Origin: Granulosicoccus sp045106195
Lineage (GTDB): Bacteria; Pseudomonadota; Gammaproteobacteria; Granulosicoccales; Granulosicoccaceae
Reading direction: 5' to 3'
NCBI GenBank assembly: GCA_045106195.1
Contig: JBGCEH010000029.1
Location: 130,926-194,925, forward strand
DNA length: 64,000 nt
Part shown: positions 36,674 to 45,642 of the stretch, one piece after another
Layout: each line of letters starts with the position of its first letter
How positions within the stretch are numbered: the first letter of the stretch is position 1
Made by a program: the position numbers and the translations under genes
The notes under the pieces: model-generated
The model's database searches: none
What the model was told of the DNA's origin: nothing
Seen by the model: only the letters and a program-made list of their open reading frames with translations

Positions 36674-37309
36674 ATGCGTCTTATTCACACCATAGCCCTG
36701 CTGAGCGCCGTAGTCATTTCCAGCGCTTGCGCCACAACTGCCATCACTCCAGCGGAAGAGGTAGCAACCGCACCTCTTCCGGAGCCTGCACTCTACAAAA
36801 CCCTGCCTGAAACTGTCGAATCGTTTGAACTCAAGGGTTATAAACATTTTGAAGATGGATCGAGTGGTTACTCGGTTCGCTACTCAAATGAACGTAAACG
36901 TCGTATTGCCGACTTGTATGTGTATCCTGTCGCTGAGGAAAATGTCGATCTTGAGCACAGTCAGTTGGTTCTCGGTTCAACGCGAGCTACGTTAATGGCA
37001 ATTGGCGAAGCGACACGCCAGGGCCATTATTCAAACTTCAACGTTATCAACGCTGCAACCCGTGCGCAGGGTCTACGCACAGTAGCCCGTGTACAAGCGA
37101 CCTATCTGCGACAAAACCTAGCGTCGTACACTCTGGTCTACCAAACCGAGCACAAAGGCACGTTGTTGAAGATCCGCGTAACCATGCCCGACAACGAATT
37201 CAATCGAAATAGTCGGGAGTGGGACGGCTTTGCAGACAAGATGTTCAAGCAAGCTATTCAAAGCCTTGATGCCGAAAACAAAACGCCCACGACAACCAAA
37301 TCCATCTGA
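36674..37309 (+). CDS. putative lipoprotein of unknown function
   Basis: About 211 residues from the ATG at 36674. An N-terminal hydrophobic stretch ends in SSAC, an acceptable but imperfect lipobox, so membrane anchoring is likely. The mature part is a mixed alpha/beta domain with no catalytic motif I recognise. It contains regularly spaced basic residues and a stretch starting SSGYSVRYS. It lies downstream of the DUF1653 gene. Function unknown. Confidence 0.6.
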   Translation: MRLIHTIALLSAVVISSACATTAITPAEEVATAPLPEPALYKTLPETVESFELKGYKHFEDGSSGYSVRYSNERKRRIADLYVYPVAEENVDLEHSQLVLGSTRATLMAIGEATRQGHYSNFNVINAATRAQGLRTVARVQATYLRQNLASYTLVYQTEHKGTLLKIRVTMPDNEFNRNSREWDGFADKMFKQAIQSLDAENKTPTTTKSI

Positions 37310-38039
37310 TTCAGTTATTAAAGTATTCAGTTAACACTGTCGCACTTTCAGGCATTCGAACACAATTAACGTGAAACATAAAAAACGATTATTGAGCGTT
37401 TGTATGTTCCACTGGCGACCTGACTGTGCGACATACACTAAGCATACCTGGCAAGCTGCTCAGAAGCCCTGTCCGTAAGCGCACGCTGATTTGACATAGG
37501 CTCGCCGAAAGGAATGCTTGAGCCGTTTGCCGGCACCTCAGGTCGGACTTGTACGACCTGCCCCTTCCCCATAGCACAAATCAAATCCATCAGCGCCTGG
37601 CTTGTCAAGAGCTTGTTTCCAAGGGCTGAATGCGTCCCGATCGGGAACCACTGTGCGCCGATAAGCTTAACTCGGGGTCATTAGCGCGAATCTCATAACG
37701 TTAGTCGACTCACAAAACCCAATCGATGCAGGAGTAAAACCATAGCCGGTTCTCGCTTTCAGTAGATACCGCTCAAGCTCTGAAATATTAAAAAAATAAA
37801 AATAAATCATGCACTTAGCGTAGACAGAGTGCATTCTTCAGCGACTTGATTACCATGCAAAAACCTTAAGTCATTGTTTTTATTGAATTAAAATCTATCT
37901 CCTAGCTGTTTGCAAAGCATTGAGTTGAGCAGTAGAGTTCGCGGCAAGTTGTTGACACCAGTCAGCAAAGCGCATCGAAGTTCTAATGCAAACACGAATA
38001 ACAAGCTGGCAAAGACCGGCTAATTCAGGGGATCAAGTA
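37310..38039. other. 730-base region without an established gene
   Basis: Apart from the possible small ORF at 37438-37590, I see no gene. The part from about 37780 to 37910 is very AT-rich (A-tracts, TTTTTATTGAATTAAAAT), consistent with promoter or curved DNA upstream of the outer-membrane protein gene. CCCGATCGGG near 37638 is a palindrome. No RNA gene is recognised. Confidence 0.4.
37438..37590 (-). CDS. possible small ORF in otherwise gene-free DNA
   Basis: A 50-codon frame starts with ATG at 37590 (AGG six bases upstream) and ends with TAG at 37438. The frame stays open upstream to 37677 without a further ATG, about 79 codons in all, and the translation looks protein-like (for example MDLICAMGKGQVVQVRPEVP). 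It may be the end of a decayed gene or a real small protein. It contains the inverted repeat CAGGTCG-N8-CGACCTG at 37539-37560. Confidence 0.25.
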   Translation of the reverse strand: MDLICAMGKGQVVQVRPEVPANGSSIPFGEPMSNQRALTDRASEQLARYA

Positions 38040-38534
38040 ATGAAATCAGTAATCCAGAAGCTCGCCGCAGCGTGCGTGCTTTGGGCTGGTTCGCTGGTTG
38101 GGACATCCAGCCTGGCTCAGGCAAATGACGGCTATCTGGTCATCAACACGGTAGCTCTGCATTTTGAAAACTTTGACGACAGAAACGCGTTCACACCGGG
38201 CGTTGGATGGGAATATTCTCCGTCGGGAAAATTAGGCTGGCACGCCGGTACTTTGTCTGACAGTTTTGGTTATCAATCCACTTACGGCGGAATCAACTAC
38301 GCAACCAAACCAAAGCTCTACGGAAAGATGCGGTTCATGATCGGCGCGACCATCCTGCACAAACAATTCAGAAAAAACGCCGAACCCGAAACCAAGATCG
38401 TACCGCTGCCAGCGGTGGAATTTCGGTTCAGTGACCAGGCGGTATTGAACCTCAGTGGTTCACCACAAGTCGACTACGGCGATCACCGAAACAACGCGGT
38501 CCTGTTTTTTCAGCTCAAACTTGCCATGCGTTAA
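38040..38534 (+). CDS. putative outer-membrane beta-barrel protein
   Basis: From the ATG at 38040 (AGGGGA about 8 bases upstream) it is 164 residues with a signal peptide ending AQAND. The mature part has alternating hydrophobic strands, PGVGWEYSPSGKLGW and a C-terminal strand ending in Arg after LFFQLKLAM, as in small outer-membrane barrels. The beginning (NTVALHFENFDDRNAFTPGVGWEY, split) recalls PagP-like or related barrels, but the catalytic residues cannot be confirmed. A strong terminator follows. Confidence 0.6.
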   Translation: MKSVIQKLAAACVLWAGSLVGTSSLAQANDGYLVINTVALHFENFDDRNAFTPGVGWEYSPSGKLGWHAGTLSDSFGYQSTYGGINYATKPKLYGKMRFMIGATILHKQFRKNAEPETKIVPLPAVEFRFSDQAVLNLSGSPQVDYGDHRNNAVLFFQLKLAMR

Positions 38535-38550
38535 CAGTATTACCCCTTTT

Positions 38551-38579
38551 CGGCTGGTCGCAAGACCAGCCGTTTTTTT
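38551..38579 (+). terminator. rho-independent terminator
   Basis: Perfect 9-bp stem CGGCTGGTC/GACCAGCCG with a GCAA tetraloop-like centre followed by seven T. It ends the outer-membrane barrel gene and lies against the stop codon of convergent prmB. Confidence 0.92.
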
Positions 38580-39477
38580 ATGCAGACAACACAGCTAGCT
38601 GCTCACGAAAAACGATAAAAACTCCGTCGCCACCGCTGGCAAATTCAAGCCAGTCAAATTCAAGTTCGGGATAGGCATGCTCCAGCGCATCCCAGCTATT
38701 GCCTACCTCAACAATCAAGACGCCACCCGGCTTCAGATAATCCGCAGCTGTTCTCAGCATCACGCGAACCAGATCCAGCCCATCCGCGCCAGCAGCTAGT
38801 CCAAGCATAGGCTCGTGAGAAAACTCAGCAGGCATCAACGCAATATCTCTGGCATCGACGTAAGGTGGGTTGGACACAATCAGATCGTAGGTAGAATCCA
38901 GCGGATCAAACAGCGACCCTTCAAACAACTGCACTCTGTCCTGCAAGCCGTGCAGCTTGACGTTCTCCGCCGCCAGCGCCAACGCGTCGGGCGACAGGTC
39001 ACTAGCGTGCACCATAGCTGCCGGTGACGCATGGGCGCAGGCAATGGCAATACATCCCCCACCGGTACATAAATCGAGAATTGCCGGCGCTTCAACATCA
39101 TCCAGCAATCCGAAAAACTGATGATTGATGAACTCTGCGAATGGCGAGCGAGGCACTAATGCGCGGTGGTCACACAAGAAACGATGCCCTGCAAACCACG
39201 CCTGGCCAGTAAGGTAGGCTGCGGGAATCCGTTCGGTAATGCGATGCTGCAGTAAAGCGTTACACGCCAGTAGCTGTGCGTCACTCAACACCACCGAATA
39301 ATCAGGCGCTTGCGCAGGCGACAGATCCATGGCGTGGAGGATTAGCCAGCTGGCCTCATCAATAGCCGTGTCGGTCCCGTGTCCGAAACACAAGCCATGA
39401 GATTCAAACTGTGCCGCAGCCGCCCTGATGGCTGTTTCGATCGTGTGTTGCTTCGCGACTGGCAGGATCGGATCCAT
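38578..39477 (-). CDS. prmB: 50S ribosomal protein L3 glutamine N5-methyltransferase
   Basis: PrmB methylates a glutamine of ribosomal protein L3. The 299 residues include a helical N-terminal domain, the PrmB-type LVPRSPFAEFI, the SAM motif ILDLCTGGGCIAIA and the catalytic NPPY (VSNPPYVDARD). PrmB is chosen over PrmC because of the LVPRSP segment and length. Its end meets the terminator of the convergent barrel gene; upstream it diverges from the SCO gene. Confidence 0.93.
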   Translation of the reverse strand: MDPILPVAKQHTIETAIRAAAAQFESHGLCFGHGTDTAIDEASWLILHAMDLSPAQAPDYSVVLSDAQLLACNALLQHRITERIPAAYLTGQAWFAGHRFLCDHRALVPRSPFAEFINHQFFGLLDDVEAPAILDLCTGGGCIAIACAHASPAAMVHASDLSPDALALAAENVKLHGLQDRVQLFEGSLFDPLDSTYDLIVSNPPYVDARDIALMPAEFSHEPMLGLAAGADGLDLVRVMLRTAADYLKPGGVLIVEVGNSWDALEHAYPELEFDWLEFASGGDGVFIVFREQLAVLSA

Positions 39478-39486
39478 ACCTTATAT

Positions 39487-39519
39487 TTGCCATCTGTTAT
39501 ACATGTACATCAGTATAAT
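39487..39519 (+). promoter_or_regulatory. possible promoter of SCO gene
   Basis: A perfect TATAAT at 39514-39519 is preceded by TTGCCA at 39487-39492, although the 21-base spacer is long. A transcript starting near 39526 would exclude the in-frame ATG at 39518 and favour a downstream start for the SCO protein. Confidence 0.3.
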
Positions 39520-39598
39520 GACATTCAGCCCTGCGACCCCTAAACATCGAAAAATGAAATTTGCGATACCCCATAGATGTGGCAAACCGAGTAAAAAA

Positions 39599-40315
39599 AT
39601 GCGCTGCATACGAAGTCGACATAGCCAGTCAGGGAAGATGTTACCCGTCATGGTCATTGCTATTACTGCTTCGGTCCTGGGTGCTGCAACCTTCGGCCTG
39701 CTTTCAGGAAAGTCCGCCGACGGCACTGGGGAAACAGCCTCGAGCAGCAACAGTGGTAATGAACAACTGGCAGCGCTTCAGGAAAACCTGCTGACCTCGC
39801 TTGCCTTGCCGACCGATTTCAGAACCATTCAAGAGTTCGAGTTACTCGACGTTGATGGCCAAGCCATTACCCAGAGCGTCTTCGAAGGTACCTGGAGCCT
39901 CGTATTTTTCGGCTTTACCCATTGCCCTGATGTCTGCCCCATTACCCTGCAAGTCATGAAAGATGTCGTTGCCAGACTTGAAGCACAAAAACAGACGCCC
40001 CCGCAAATTGTCTTCGTATCGGTGGACCCTGTCCGCGATACCGCCAAATCCATGAAAAAATACATCGCGTATTTCAATGAGAATTTTGTGGGTATAACAG
40101 GCGACGTTAACAAGGTGCATCAGCTTTCCAGCTCTCTTGGAATCGTTGCCTCGTTTACAGCTAACGAGGATGATCCTGACAACTATGGCGTTGATCACAC
40201 AGCATCGTTGCTGCTAGTCGATCCTCAACGGCGGGTGCGGGCCAAAGTCACACCTCCACACGAGGCCGAAAAAATTATTGCCGACTATCTGACCATGATT
40301 GCAGCTCCCAGCTAA
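39599..40315 (+). CDS. SCO family copper chaperone / thiol protein
   Basis: A SCO1/SenC-type protein that delivers copper to the CuA site of cytochrome oxidase or reduces its cysteines. Copper ligands are complete: CPDVC (after FFGFTH) and the distal His in VDHTASLLLVD. A membrane anchor follows a short basic N-terminus. The start is uncertain: ATGs at 39554, 39599 and 39638 are possible; I choose 39599 because it gives a basic N-terminus before the anchor and has GAG 8 bases upstream. A PCuAC gene follows, giving a copper-delivery pair. Confidence 0.88.
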   Translation: MRCIRSRHSQSGKMLPVMVIAITASVLGAATFGLLSGKSADGTGETASSSNSGNEQLAALQENLLTSLALPTDFRTIQEFELLDVDGQAITQSVFEGTWSLVFFGFTHCPDVCPITLQVMKDVVARLEAQKQTPPQIVFVSVDPVRDTAKSMKKYIAYFNENFVGITGDVNKVHQLSSSLGIVASFTANEDDPDNYGVDHTASLLLVDPQRRVRAKVTPPHEAEKIIADYLTMIAAPS

Positions 40316-40382
40316 TCCGCGGCGATGCCATTGCCCGATGGTTAATCCTTCTCACAACGCATTCGATCCAAAAATAAGCACT

Positions 40383-40886
40383 ATGAAACGTTTGACCAAA
40401 ACCTCATTTACCTTGCTGCTAAGCCTCGGTTTGTCATCCTTCGCATTGGCGGAGCTCCCGCAGATCAACGATGCGCGAGTAGTGCAGCCTCCTCCGGGCT
40501 CTAACGTCGCGGCAGCCTACTTCACGATTAACAACGGCGGATCTGATGCTCTGGAAATCACGTCCGCGGCAAGCGATGTGGCAAAGAAAGTCGAGGTGCA
40601 TTTGAGTTTTGTTGAAAATGATGTGGCGAAAATGGAAAAGCAGGAATCGGTGGTTGTTGGTGCTGGTGAATCACTGGACTTCAAACACGGTAGCTTTCAT
40701 GTCATGTTCATGGGACTGAATGAAGAGTTGGTGGCAGGTGATTCTCTGGACCTTGTCCTGACCACCAGTGCCGGCGATATTGCGGTGTCGGTACCGGTCA
40801 TTTCGCTCGAAGACGCCATGTCCAGAGATAACATGAAAAGCGACATGAAAGACTCCATGCATAGTGGGCATGGGACGGACAAGTAA
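40383..40886 (+). CDS. PCuAC family copper chaperone
   Basis: From ATG at 40383 it is 167 residues with a signal peptide ending ALAEL. The periplasmic PCuAC domain carries the His/Met copper ligands: VEVHLSF, KMEKQE, then FKHGSFHVMFMGL (the HxM type site). The C-terminus is unusually rich in Met, His and Asp (MKSDMKDSMHSGHG), which may bind extra copper. It follows the SCO gene and probably acts with it to load cytochrome oxidase. Confidence 0.9.
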   Translation: MKRLTKTSFTLLLSLGLSSFALAELPQINDARVVQPPPGSNVAAAYFTINNGGSDALEITSAASDVAKKVEVHLSFVENDVAKMEKQESVVVGAGESLDFKHGSFHVMFMGLNEELVAGDSLDLVLTTSAGDIAVSVPVISLEDAMSRDNMKSDMKDSMHSGHGTDK

Positions 40887-40929
40887 ATTTCTTTAAACCA
40901 TCCCCAAAGTGAATAGTAGAAACACACTT

Positions 40930-41799
40930 ATGTCAGCAAGCTTTACGGACATCATCAAGACTTACAGTCTGTACGTCTTGCCACACCACGGACTCACACG
41001 TGTGGTCTATTGGTTGACTCGCCAGCAGTCGTCACTGACCCCGTCGGTCATACGCTGGTTTGCGAAAAAATTCAATGTGGACATGCATGATGCCATCGAT
41101 TCTGATCTGAGTAGTTATCCCACGTTTAACACGTTTTTCACCCGACCGCTCAAACCTGAAGCAAGGCCCATTGCACCCGATTTTGCAGATATCGCAAGTC
41201 CTGCCGATGGCAGGATTTCTGCCATTGGCAACATTTCCGAAGCCCGTATATTCCAGGCTAAAGGTATCGACTATTCGCTATTAACACTGCTGGGAGGGGA
41301 CGGTGAGGCAACAAAACGCCTTGGCAACGGCCGCTTTACCACCATCTATCTATCTCCACGAGATTATCATCGTCTGCACATGCCGGTATCGGGCAAGCTG
41401 ACCAAGCAGACACACGTGCCTGGCAGACTTTTCAGTGTCGGTCCACACACCGTAAGAGCTCTGCCTGATCTTTTCACACGTAACGAACGAGTGATTGCGC
41501 AGTTTGAAACTGACCATGGCCTGATGGCTCTTGTGCTGGTTGGTGCGATGAATGTCGCCGCTATCGAGACCGTCTGGGATGGTCTGGTGACACCACCGCA
41601 ACGCGCTGTAATTACCAATAAGAGCTACAACGACAGCTCTTCCCCAAAGGCGGTACACCTTGAAAAGGGCGTGGAGATGGGCCGATTCAATATGGGCTCA
41701 ACCATTATTGTGTTGCTGGAAAATCAGGCACAATGGCTAGATGATATGCAAGCCGGGGACGCCGTGCGCATGGGGCAGCTTATCGGCAAGGTAAGCTAA
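40930..41799 (+). CDS. psd: phosphatidylserine decarboxylase proenzyme
   Basis: Psd makes phosphatidylethanolamine at the inner membrane. The proenzyme self-cleaves at the GST motif, here FNMGSTIIVLL (Met replaces the more usual Leu), and the Ser becomes the pyruvoyl cofactor. The catalytic His lies in LSPRDYHRLHMP and a conserved Asp in SPADGRI. From ATG at 40930 it is 289 residues. Its 3' end overlaps the convergent EpmC-like gene by 63 bases. Confidence 0.94.
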   Translation: MSASFTDIIKTYSLYVLPHHGLTRVVYWLTRQQSSLTPSVIRWFAKKFNVDMHDAIDSDLSSYPTFNTFFTRPLKPEARPIAPDFADIASPADGRISAIGNISEARIFQAKGIDYSLLTLLGGDGEATKRLGNGRFTTIYLSPRDYHRLHMPVSGKLTKQTHVPGRLFSVGPHTVRALPDLFTRNERVIAQFETDHGLMALVLVGAMNVAAIETVWDGLVTPPQRAVITNKSYNDSSSPKAVHLEKGVEMGRFNMGSTIIVLLENQAQWLDDMQAGDAVRMGQLIGKVS

Positions 41800-42243
41800 G
41801 GCATCCTCGGCATCCGTCTCGAACCAGTCCTGCGAATTACCCACACGGAAAGAGTATCCCCATCGATCCATGTCAATCAGCATTCGGTCGCGCCCCATGC
41901 CGGGAACAAGATCACTGATCAGTATCTGCAGGTAACAAACCGCCATCTCTTCGACAGCACTACCTTTGGCGTCGGTATGTAATGACTTGCGACGCTGATC
42001 ACTCATCAACAACCAGTGACATGCCTCGTGGAGTACCGAATGAACAGGTGTATCCAGCCGGGCATACAGAGTGTATTCGATTAAACCGGCCTCTTCATCG
42101 CCCCAGTGACTCCCCGGGATATCCACATCAGCTTGCACGGGTTCTATCGTGAGACCTGCAGGTTCCAACAATCTGGTCAGACAATCCCAGCCTGTATCGC
42201 GTACTCGTAAAACCAGGTGTTCCTGATTCTCAGGCGTTTTCAT
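41737..42243 (-). CDS. HExxH protein, candidate EF-P hydroxylase (EpmC-like)
   Basis: A 168-residue soluble protein with a metal-binding HExxH (LHEACHWLL, His72, Glu73, His76), a basic RRKSL, then GSAVEEMAVCYLQ with paired Glu. The layout recalls EpmC (YfcM), the iron enzyme that hydroxylates lysylated EF-P, where HEISHW and RREL occupy the same places, but overall similarity looks low. Its start overlaps the epmA end by 14 bases, and efp is next upstream, which strongly suggests a role in EF-P modification. Known from the sequence: the motif and the coupling. Inferred: the activity. Confidence 0.6.
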   Translation of the reverse strand: MKTPENQEHLVLRVRDTGWDCLTRLLEPAGLTIEPVQADVDIPGSHWGDEEAGLIEYTLYARLDTPVHSVLHEACHWLLMSDQRRKSLHTDAKGSAVEEMAVCYLQILISDLVPGMGRDRMLIDMDRWGYSFRVGNSQDWFETDAEDALAYLADKLPHAHGVPGLHII

Positions 42244-43252
42244 CGCTGAAACTCAATACCTGACTGATGTGCTTGTGATTTCCCAATACCATGTGTAACC
42301 GGTCCAGACCCAACGCAATTCCTGCACAGTCCGGCAAGCCTTTGGACATTGCCCCCAGCAGATTTTCATCCATCGGAACCTCTGACTGGGAACGCCTCAG
42401 GCGGGTGCGGATATCATTGTCGAACCGCTGCCGTTGCAACCCGGCGTCTGCCAGTTCATGAAATCCATTGGCAAGCTCTACATGACCAAAATAAACCTCA
42501 AATCGTTCTGCCACTGGCCTGCCGGCAGCACCGGTGCCGATGCGAGCGAGCGCTGCCTGCGAAACCGGGTATTCGAACAGGAACGTCACCCGCGAGGTGT
42601 CAAATTCCGGTAATACGAACTCATCCATAAAAAGGTCGAGCGAGGAACTGCTATCCAGCTCGAGTCCCGCAGGAAAACTGCGGCCGTGTGCGGCAAAGTA
42701 GTTCTTTATCAACTCTGCGTTCAGATCGTCCGGCCATTGCTTCAGCCTGTCATACACTTCCTGAGAGTACGAGCGTACATCGACTCCGGGAAATTCAAGA
42801 TCAAACACTGTCCAGATGTGGTTAAGCAATTGTTCAACATCGTGCATCAGTGCAAGATGATCCATACCCGTCCTATACCACTCCAGCAAATTGAACTGGC
42901 TAACATGATATCGCCCCTGTTCTTCGCCACGAAATACCGACGCAATCTGGTAGATATCCTGCTCAGGATACGCGCACAGAATTCGCTTCATTGCAAATTC
43001 AGGTGATGTAACCAGATAACGCTGCTTGCCACCGCCCTGGCCGGAAGGCACAACCAGACTCTCAACCTGTGGATCTGTGGCAGCGCTGCTGGACAGCGCT
43101 GGCGTGCACACTTCCAGAATGTCCCTTGAAAGCATCCACTGATGAACGGCGCTGCGTAATCTGGCCGACTGTTTCAGAGCCGCAAGGGATGCAGTAGGCA
43201 TCCATTGCGCCGACTCGCCCGAACCGTCGTCATGTTTCACATCAGACGACAT
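42230..43252 (-). CDS. epmA: EF-P (R)-beta-lysyltransferase
   Basis: EpmA (PoxA/GenX) is a truncated class II lysyl-tRNA synthetase that attaches beta-lysine to EF-P. The 340 residues lack the anticodon-binding domain. Class II motifs are visible: motif 2 FRGEEQGRYHVSQFNLLEWYR and motif 3 GIALGLDRLHMVLG (both split across the domain). It lies 30 bp after efp and overlaps the EpmC-like gene. epmB (the lysine aminomutase) is not in this window. Confidence 0.93.
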   Translation of the reverse strand: MSSDVKHDDGSGESAQWMPTASLAALKQSARLRSAVHQWMLSRDILEVCTPALSSSAATDPQVESLVVPSGQGGGKQRYLVTSPEFAMKRILCAYPEQDIYQIASVFRGEEQGRYHVSQFNLLEWYRTGMDHLALMHDVEQLLNHIWTVFDLEFPGVDVRSYSQEVYDRLKQWPDDLNAELIKNYFAAHGRSFPAGLELDSSSSLDLFMDEFVLPEFDTSRVTFLFEYPVSQAALARIGTGAAGRPVAERFEVYFGHVELANGFHELADAGLQRQRFDNDIRTRLRRSQSEVPMDENLLGAMSKGLPDCAGIALGLDRLHMVLGNHKHISQVLSFSDENA

Positions 43253-43282
43253 ACGTTAGCCCGCGGAATCAGAAAGGTGTGG

Positions 43283-43852
43283 TTACTCCTTGACTCGCGA
43301 CACGTAGTCCCCGGTGCGTGTATCAATCTTGATCTTTTCGCCTTCTTCGATGAACAAAGGCACCTTGACTACAGCACCTGTCTCCATATAAGCAGGCTTG
43401 GTACCGCCGGTAGCGGTATCTCCACGTAACCCGGGGTCTGTTTCCTTGATATTCATTTCAACAAAATTGGGTGGCGTGACCGCCAGAGGCTGGCCGTTGT
43501 ACAGTGTAACTTCGCACACCGCTTCATCCATCAGCCACAGGTGAGCTTCGCCAACGGCTGTTTTGTCAGCTGCCAGCTGCTCGAAAGTTTCAGGATTCAT
43601 GAAATGCCAGTATTCTCCATCGGAATAGAGGTATTGCATGGTTGTATCCATGACATCGGCTGATTCCACCGATTCACCCGACTTGAAGGTGCGCTCCACC
43701 ACTCGTCCGGTTTTCAGGTTTCTCACCCGTGTGCGGGTAAACGCCTGCCCTTTTCCGGGTTTGACAAACTCATTACTGACAATAGAGTGCGGATCACCGT
43801 CGAGCATGATCTTCAAGCCACCCTTGAATTCGTTAGTGCCGTAGTTCGCCAT
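43283..43852 (-). CDS. efp: translation elongation factor P
   Basis: EF-P rescues ribosomes stalled on polyproline. From ATG at 43852 (AGG upstream) it is 189 residues, with the KOW-like domain, two OB domains and the modifiable Lys34 in FVKPGKGQAF, which is the E. coli beta-lysylation site. The end VDTRSG-like segment appears as IDTRTGDYVSR. The lysine loop type and adjacent epmA show the beta-lysylation pathway rather than rhamnosylation. The longer frame to 43873 is not needed. Confidence 0.96.
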   Translation of the reverse strand: MANYGTNEFKGGLKIMLDGDPHSIVSNEFVKPGKGQAFTRTRVRNLKTGRVVERTFKSGESVESADVMDTTMQYLYSDGEYWHFMNPETFEQLAADKTAVGEAHLWLMDEAVCEVTLYNGQPLAVTPPNFVEMNIKETDPGLRGDTATGGTKPAYMETGAVVKVPLFIEEGEKIKIDTRTGDYVSRVKE

Positions 43853-44021
43853 TACCTGTGCCTTCAAAATCATCTATATAGCCAGCCATTATAGCGGTTA
43901 GGCGAGTCAGAACGGGTCTTTCGAAGGGATATTCGACGGGCCTCACCACAAAAATCAGGTAATTGCTGCCACGTTATCTACACTCATACCGGTTTAACGA
44001 GGCGAAAGTGACGAATCGACC

Positions 44022-44564
44022 ATGAACACCACTTTGTTGCAACTTGAGCATACGGATACGGTTACCGGCTTGCCGACCCGTAGTGCATTCGCAGTCAATC
44101 TCCAACGCTGGCTGGTATCACAGCCCGATGGTATGCGGTTCGTAGCCGTCAACATCAGCCTGCCAACCGTGCGCGGCCAGTCAGGGTCGAAAGGTATAGA
44201 CGGTACTCTGCAGGATCTTCTTGCCTATCGCGCTAGCGTGCTTCTGGCGCACCAAACGTGGCAGAACACACTGCTGGGGCGTGCCGATCGGCAGTCCCTG
44301 CTACTAGCCCAGCGTTGCAGGCAAAACACGGCTGGATGCTACCGCAGTTTCCTGAGAGGACTATTGGGAAATCTGGGCGGGTTGATTGATGATCCCGGGT
44401 CCATTGCGGTCACCACGCTGGTCTCGACAGTCTCTATGCTTAGCGCTCACGAAGTTCTGCAACGATTACAGTTCCGGGCGACGACTGAATGCCTGAACGT
44501 AAACGGGGGCCTTAAATCTGTCGGACTTCACCCGATGAACAACGTCCAGCAATCCACCGTTTGA
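44022..44564 (+). CDS. degenerate GGDEF-like protein
   Basis: The 180-residue chain begins with DTVTGLPTRSAFAVNLQRWL, the hallmark of the first helix of GGDEF domains (D-x-LTGLPNR-x-F). However, the GGDEF catalytic motif and the rest of the metal site are missing, and the middle is diverged. It cannot make cyclic-di-GMP by the normal route; it might bind nucleotide, act as a partner, or be a decaying gene. It lies divergent from efp and has no clear operon partner. Confidence 0.55.
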   Translation: MNTTLLQLEHTDTVTGLPTRSAFAVNLQRWLVSQPDGMRFVAVNISLPTVRGQSGSKGIDGTLQDLLAYRASVLLAHQTWQNTLLGRADRQSLLLAQRCRQNTAGCYRSFLRGLLGNLGGLIDDPGSIAVTTLVSTVSMLSAHEVLQRLQFRATTECLNVNGGLKSVGLHPMNNVQQSTV

Positions 44565-44703
44565 CATGATCGTTGATCAATAGACACGAAAAAATAGGCG
44601 CCCGATCTGACGGCGGGGTTCACGGGAGCACTAAAAACACGTGAACCACACGATATGAATCAATTCAAGATGCCAACTACCAGGCTCTCCGATAACATCA
44701 GCC

Positions 44704-45555
44704 TCACGCCTCCGCCCGTAACCTCGCAATGCGCACATCAAGGGGTGGATGAGTAGAGGTCAATCTAGCCAAATTAGGACCTGATATACCAAACGCCGCC
44801 AATTGCTTGTCCGGCAGCGGCTCGCTTTGACCACTACCGCGTTTCAACGCTGCCAATGCGGAGATCATGTTTTCACGTCCAGCCAGTTTTGCTCCACCGG
44901 CATCTGCGCGAAATTCCCTCTGACGGGAAAACCAGGCAGCGATAAGACTGGCCAGAAATCCAAACACCACGTTGCCCAGAATGTTACCCATCAGGTAACC
45001 CATGCTACCGCCACGATTGCCACTCATCATCTTTCCCAGAATTCGCGAGAAAATGATCACGAACGTATTAAGCACACCCTGAATCAAACCCATCGTTACC
45101 ATATCGCCGTTGTACACATGAGCAACTTCGTGGCCCAGAACGGCTTCAACCTCTTTCTTGCTCATCGTCTCCAGCAAACCCGTGCTCACAGCTACCAGAG
45201 AGTCATTCTTGTTCCACCCAGTGGCGAAGGCGTTGGGCGAGGCCTGTTGGAAAATACCAACGTCCGGCATGCCTATACCTGCCGCTTTGGCCTGTGCGTG
45301 TACGGTCTCCTGTAACCACCGCTCAGTTTCATTGGTAGGTTGATCAATCAATTGCACACGCATAGAGCGTATGGCCATGGACTTGCTCATGAACAGGGAA
45401 ATGAACGAACCCACAAAGCCAAAAATGGTTGCATATATTATTAATGACAGATTACTGGCACCGATAATATCGTCTAGCCCAAACACCGCTGTAACAATGC
45501 TGAACACCAACATTACGGCCATGTTGGTGGCCATAAATAGAATAAATCGACTCAC
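44704..45555 (-). CDS. htpX: protease HtpX (membrane zinc metalloprotease)
   Basis: HtpX degrades misfolded membrane proteins. The 283 residues include two N-terminal transmembrane helices (about 5-55), the zinc motif GHEVAH, a further transmembrane region and the C-terminal STHPPLDVRIARL. A Glu further along (REFRADAGG) supplies the third ligand. Length and motifs are typical. It is downstream of parC, about 87 bases away. Confidence 0.95.
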   Translation of the reverse strand: MSRFILFMATNMAVMLVFSIVTAVFGLDDIIGASNLSLIIYATIFGFVGSFISLFMSKSMAIRSMRVQLIDQPTNETERWLQETVHAQAKAAGIGMPDVGIFQQASPNAFATGWNKNDSLVAVSTGLLETMSKKEVEAVLGHEVAHVYNGDMVTMGLIQGVLNTFVIIFSRILGKMMSGNRGGSMGYLMGNILGNVVFGFLASLIAAWFSRQREFRADAGGAKLAGRENMISALAALKRGSGQSEPLPDKQLAAFGISGPNLARLTSTHPPLDVRIARLRAEA

Positions 45556-45642
45556 GTTTTCTACTCCAGAAAAAGGACGCCTATTCGCCCGAGACCGGGC
45601 AAAATGTTATGGTCAAAAACGCATCCTTCAATAATGAGTCAG

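Noticed and set aside
37389..37577. Minus-strand 62-codon frame
   Set aside because: Arg/Ser-rich shadow of a better-looking frame at 37438-37590.
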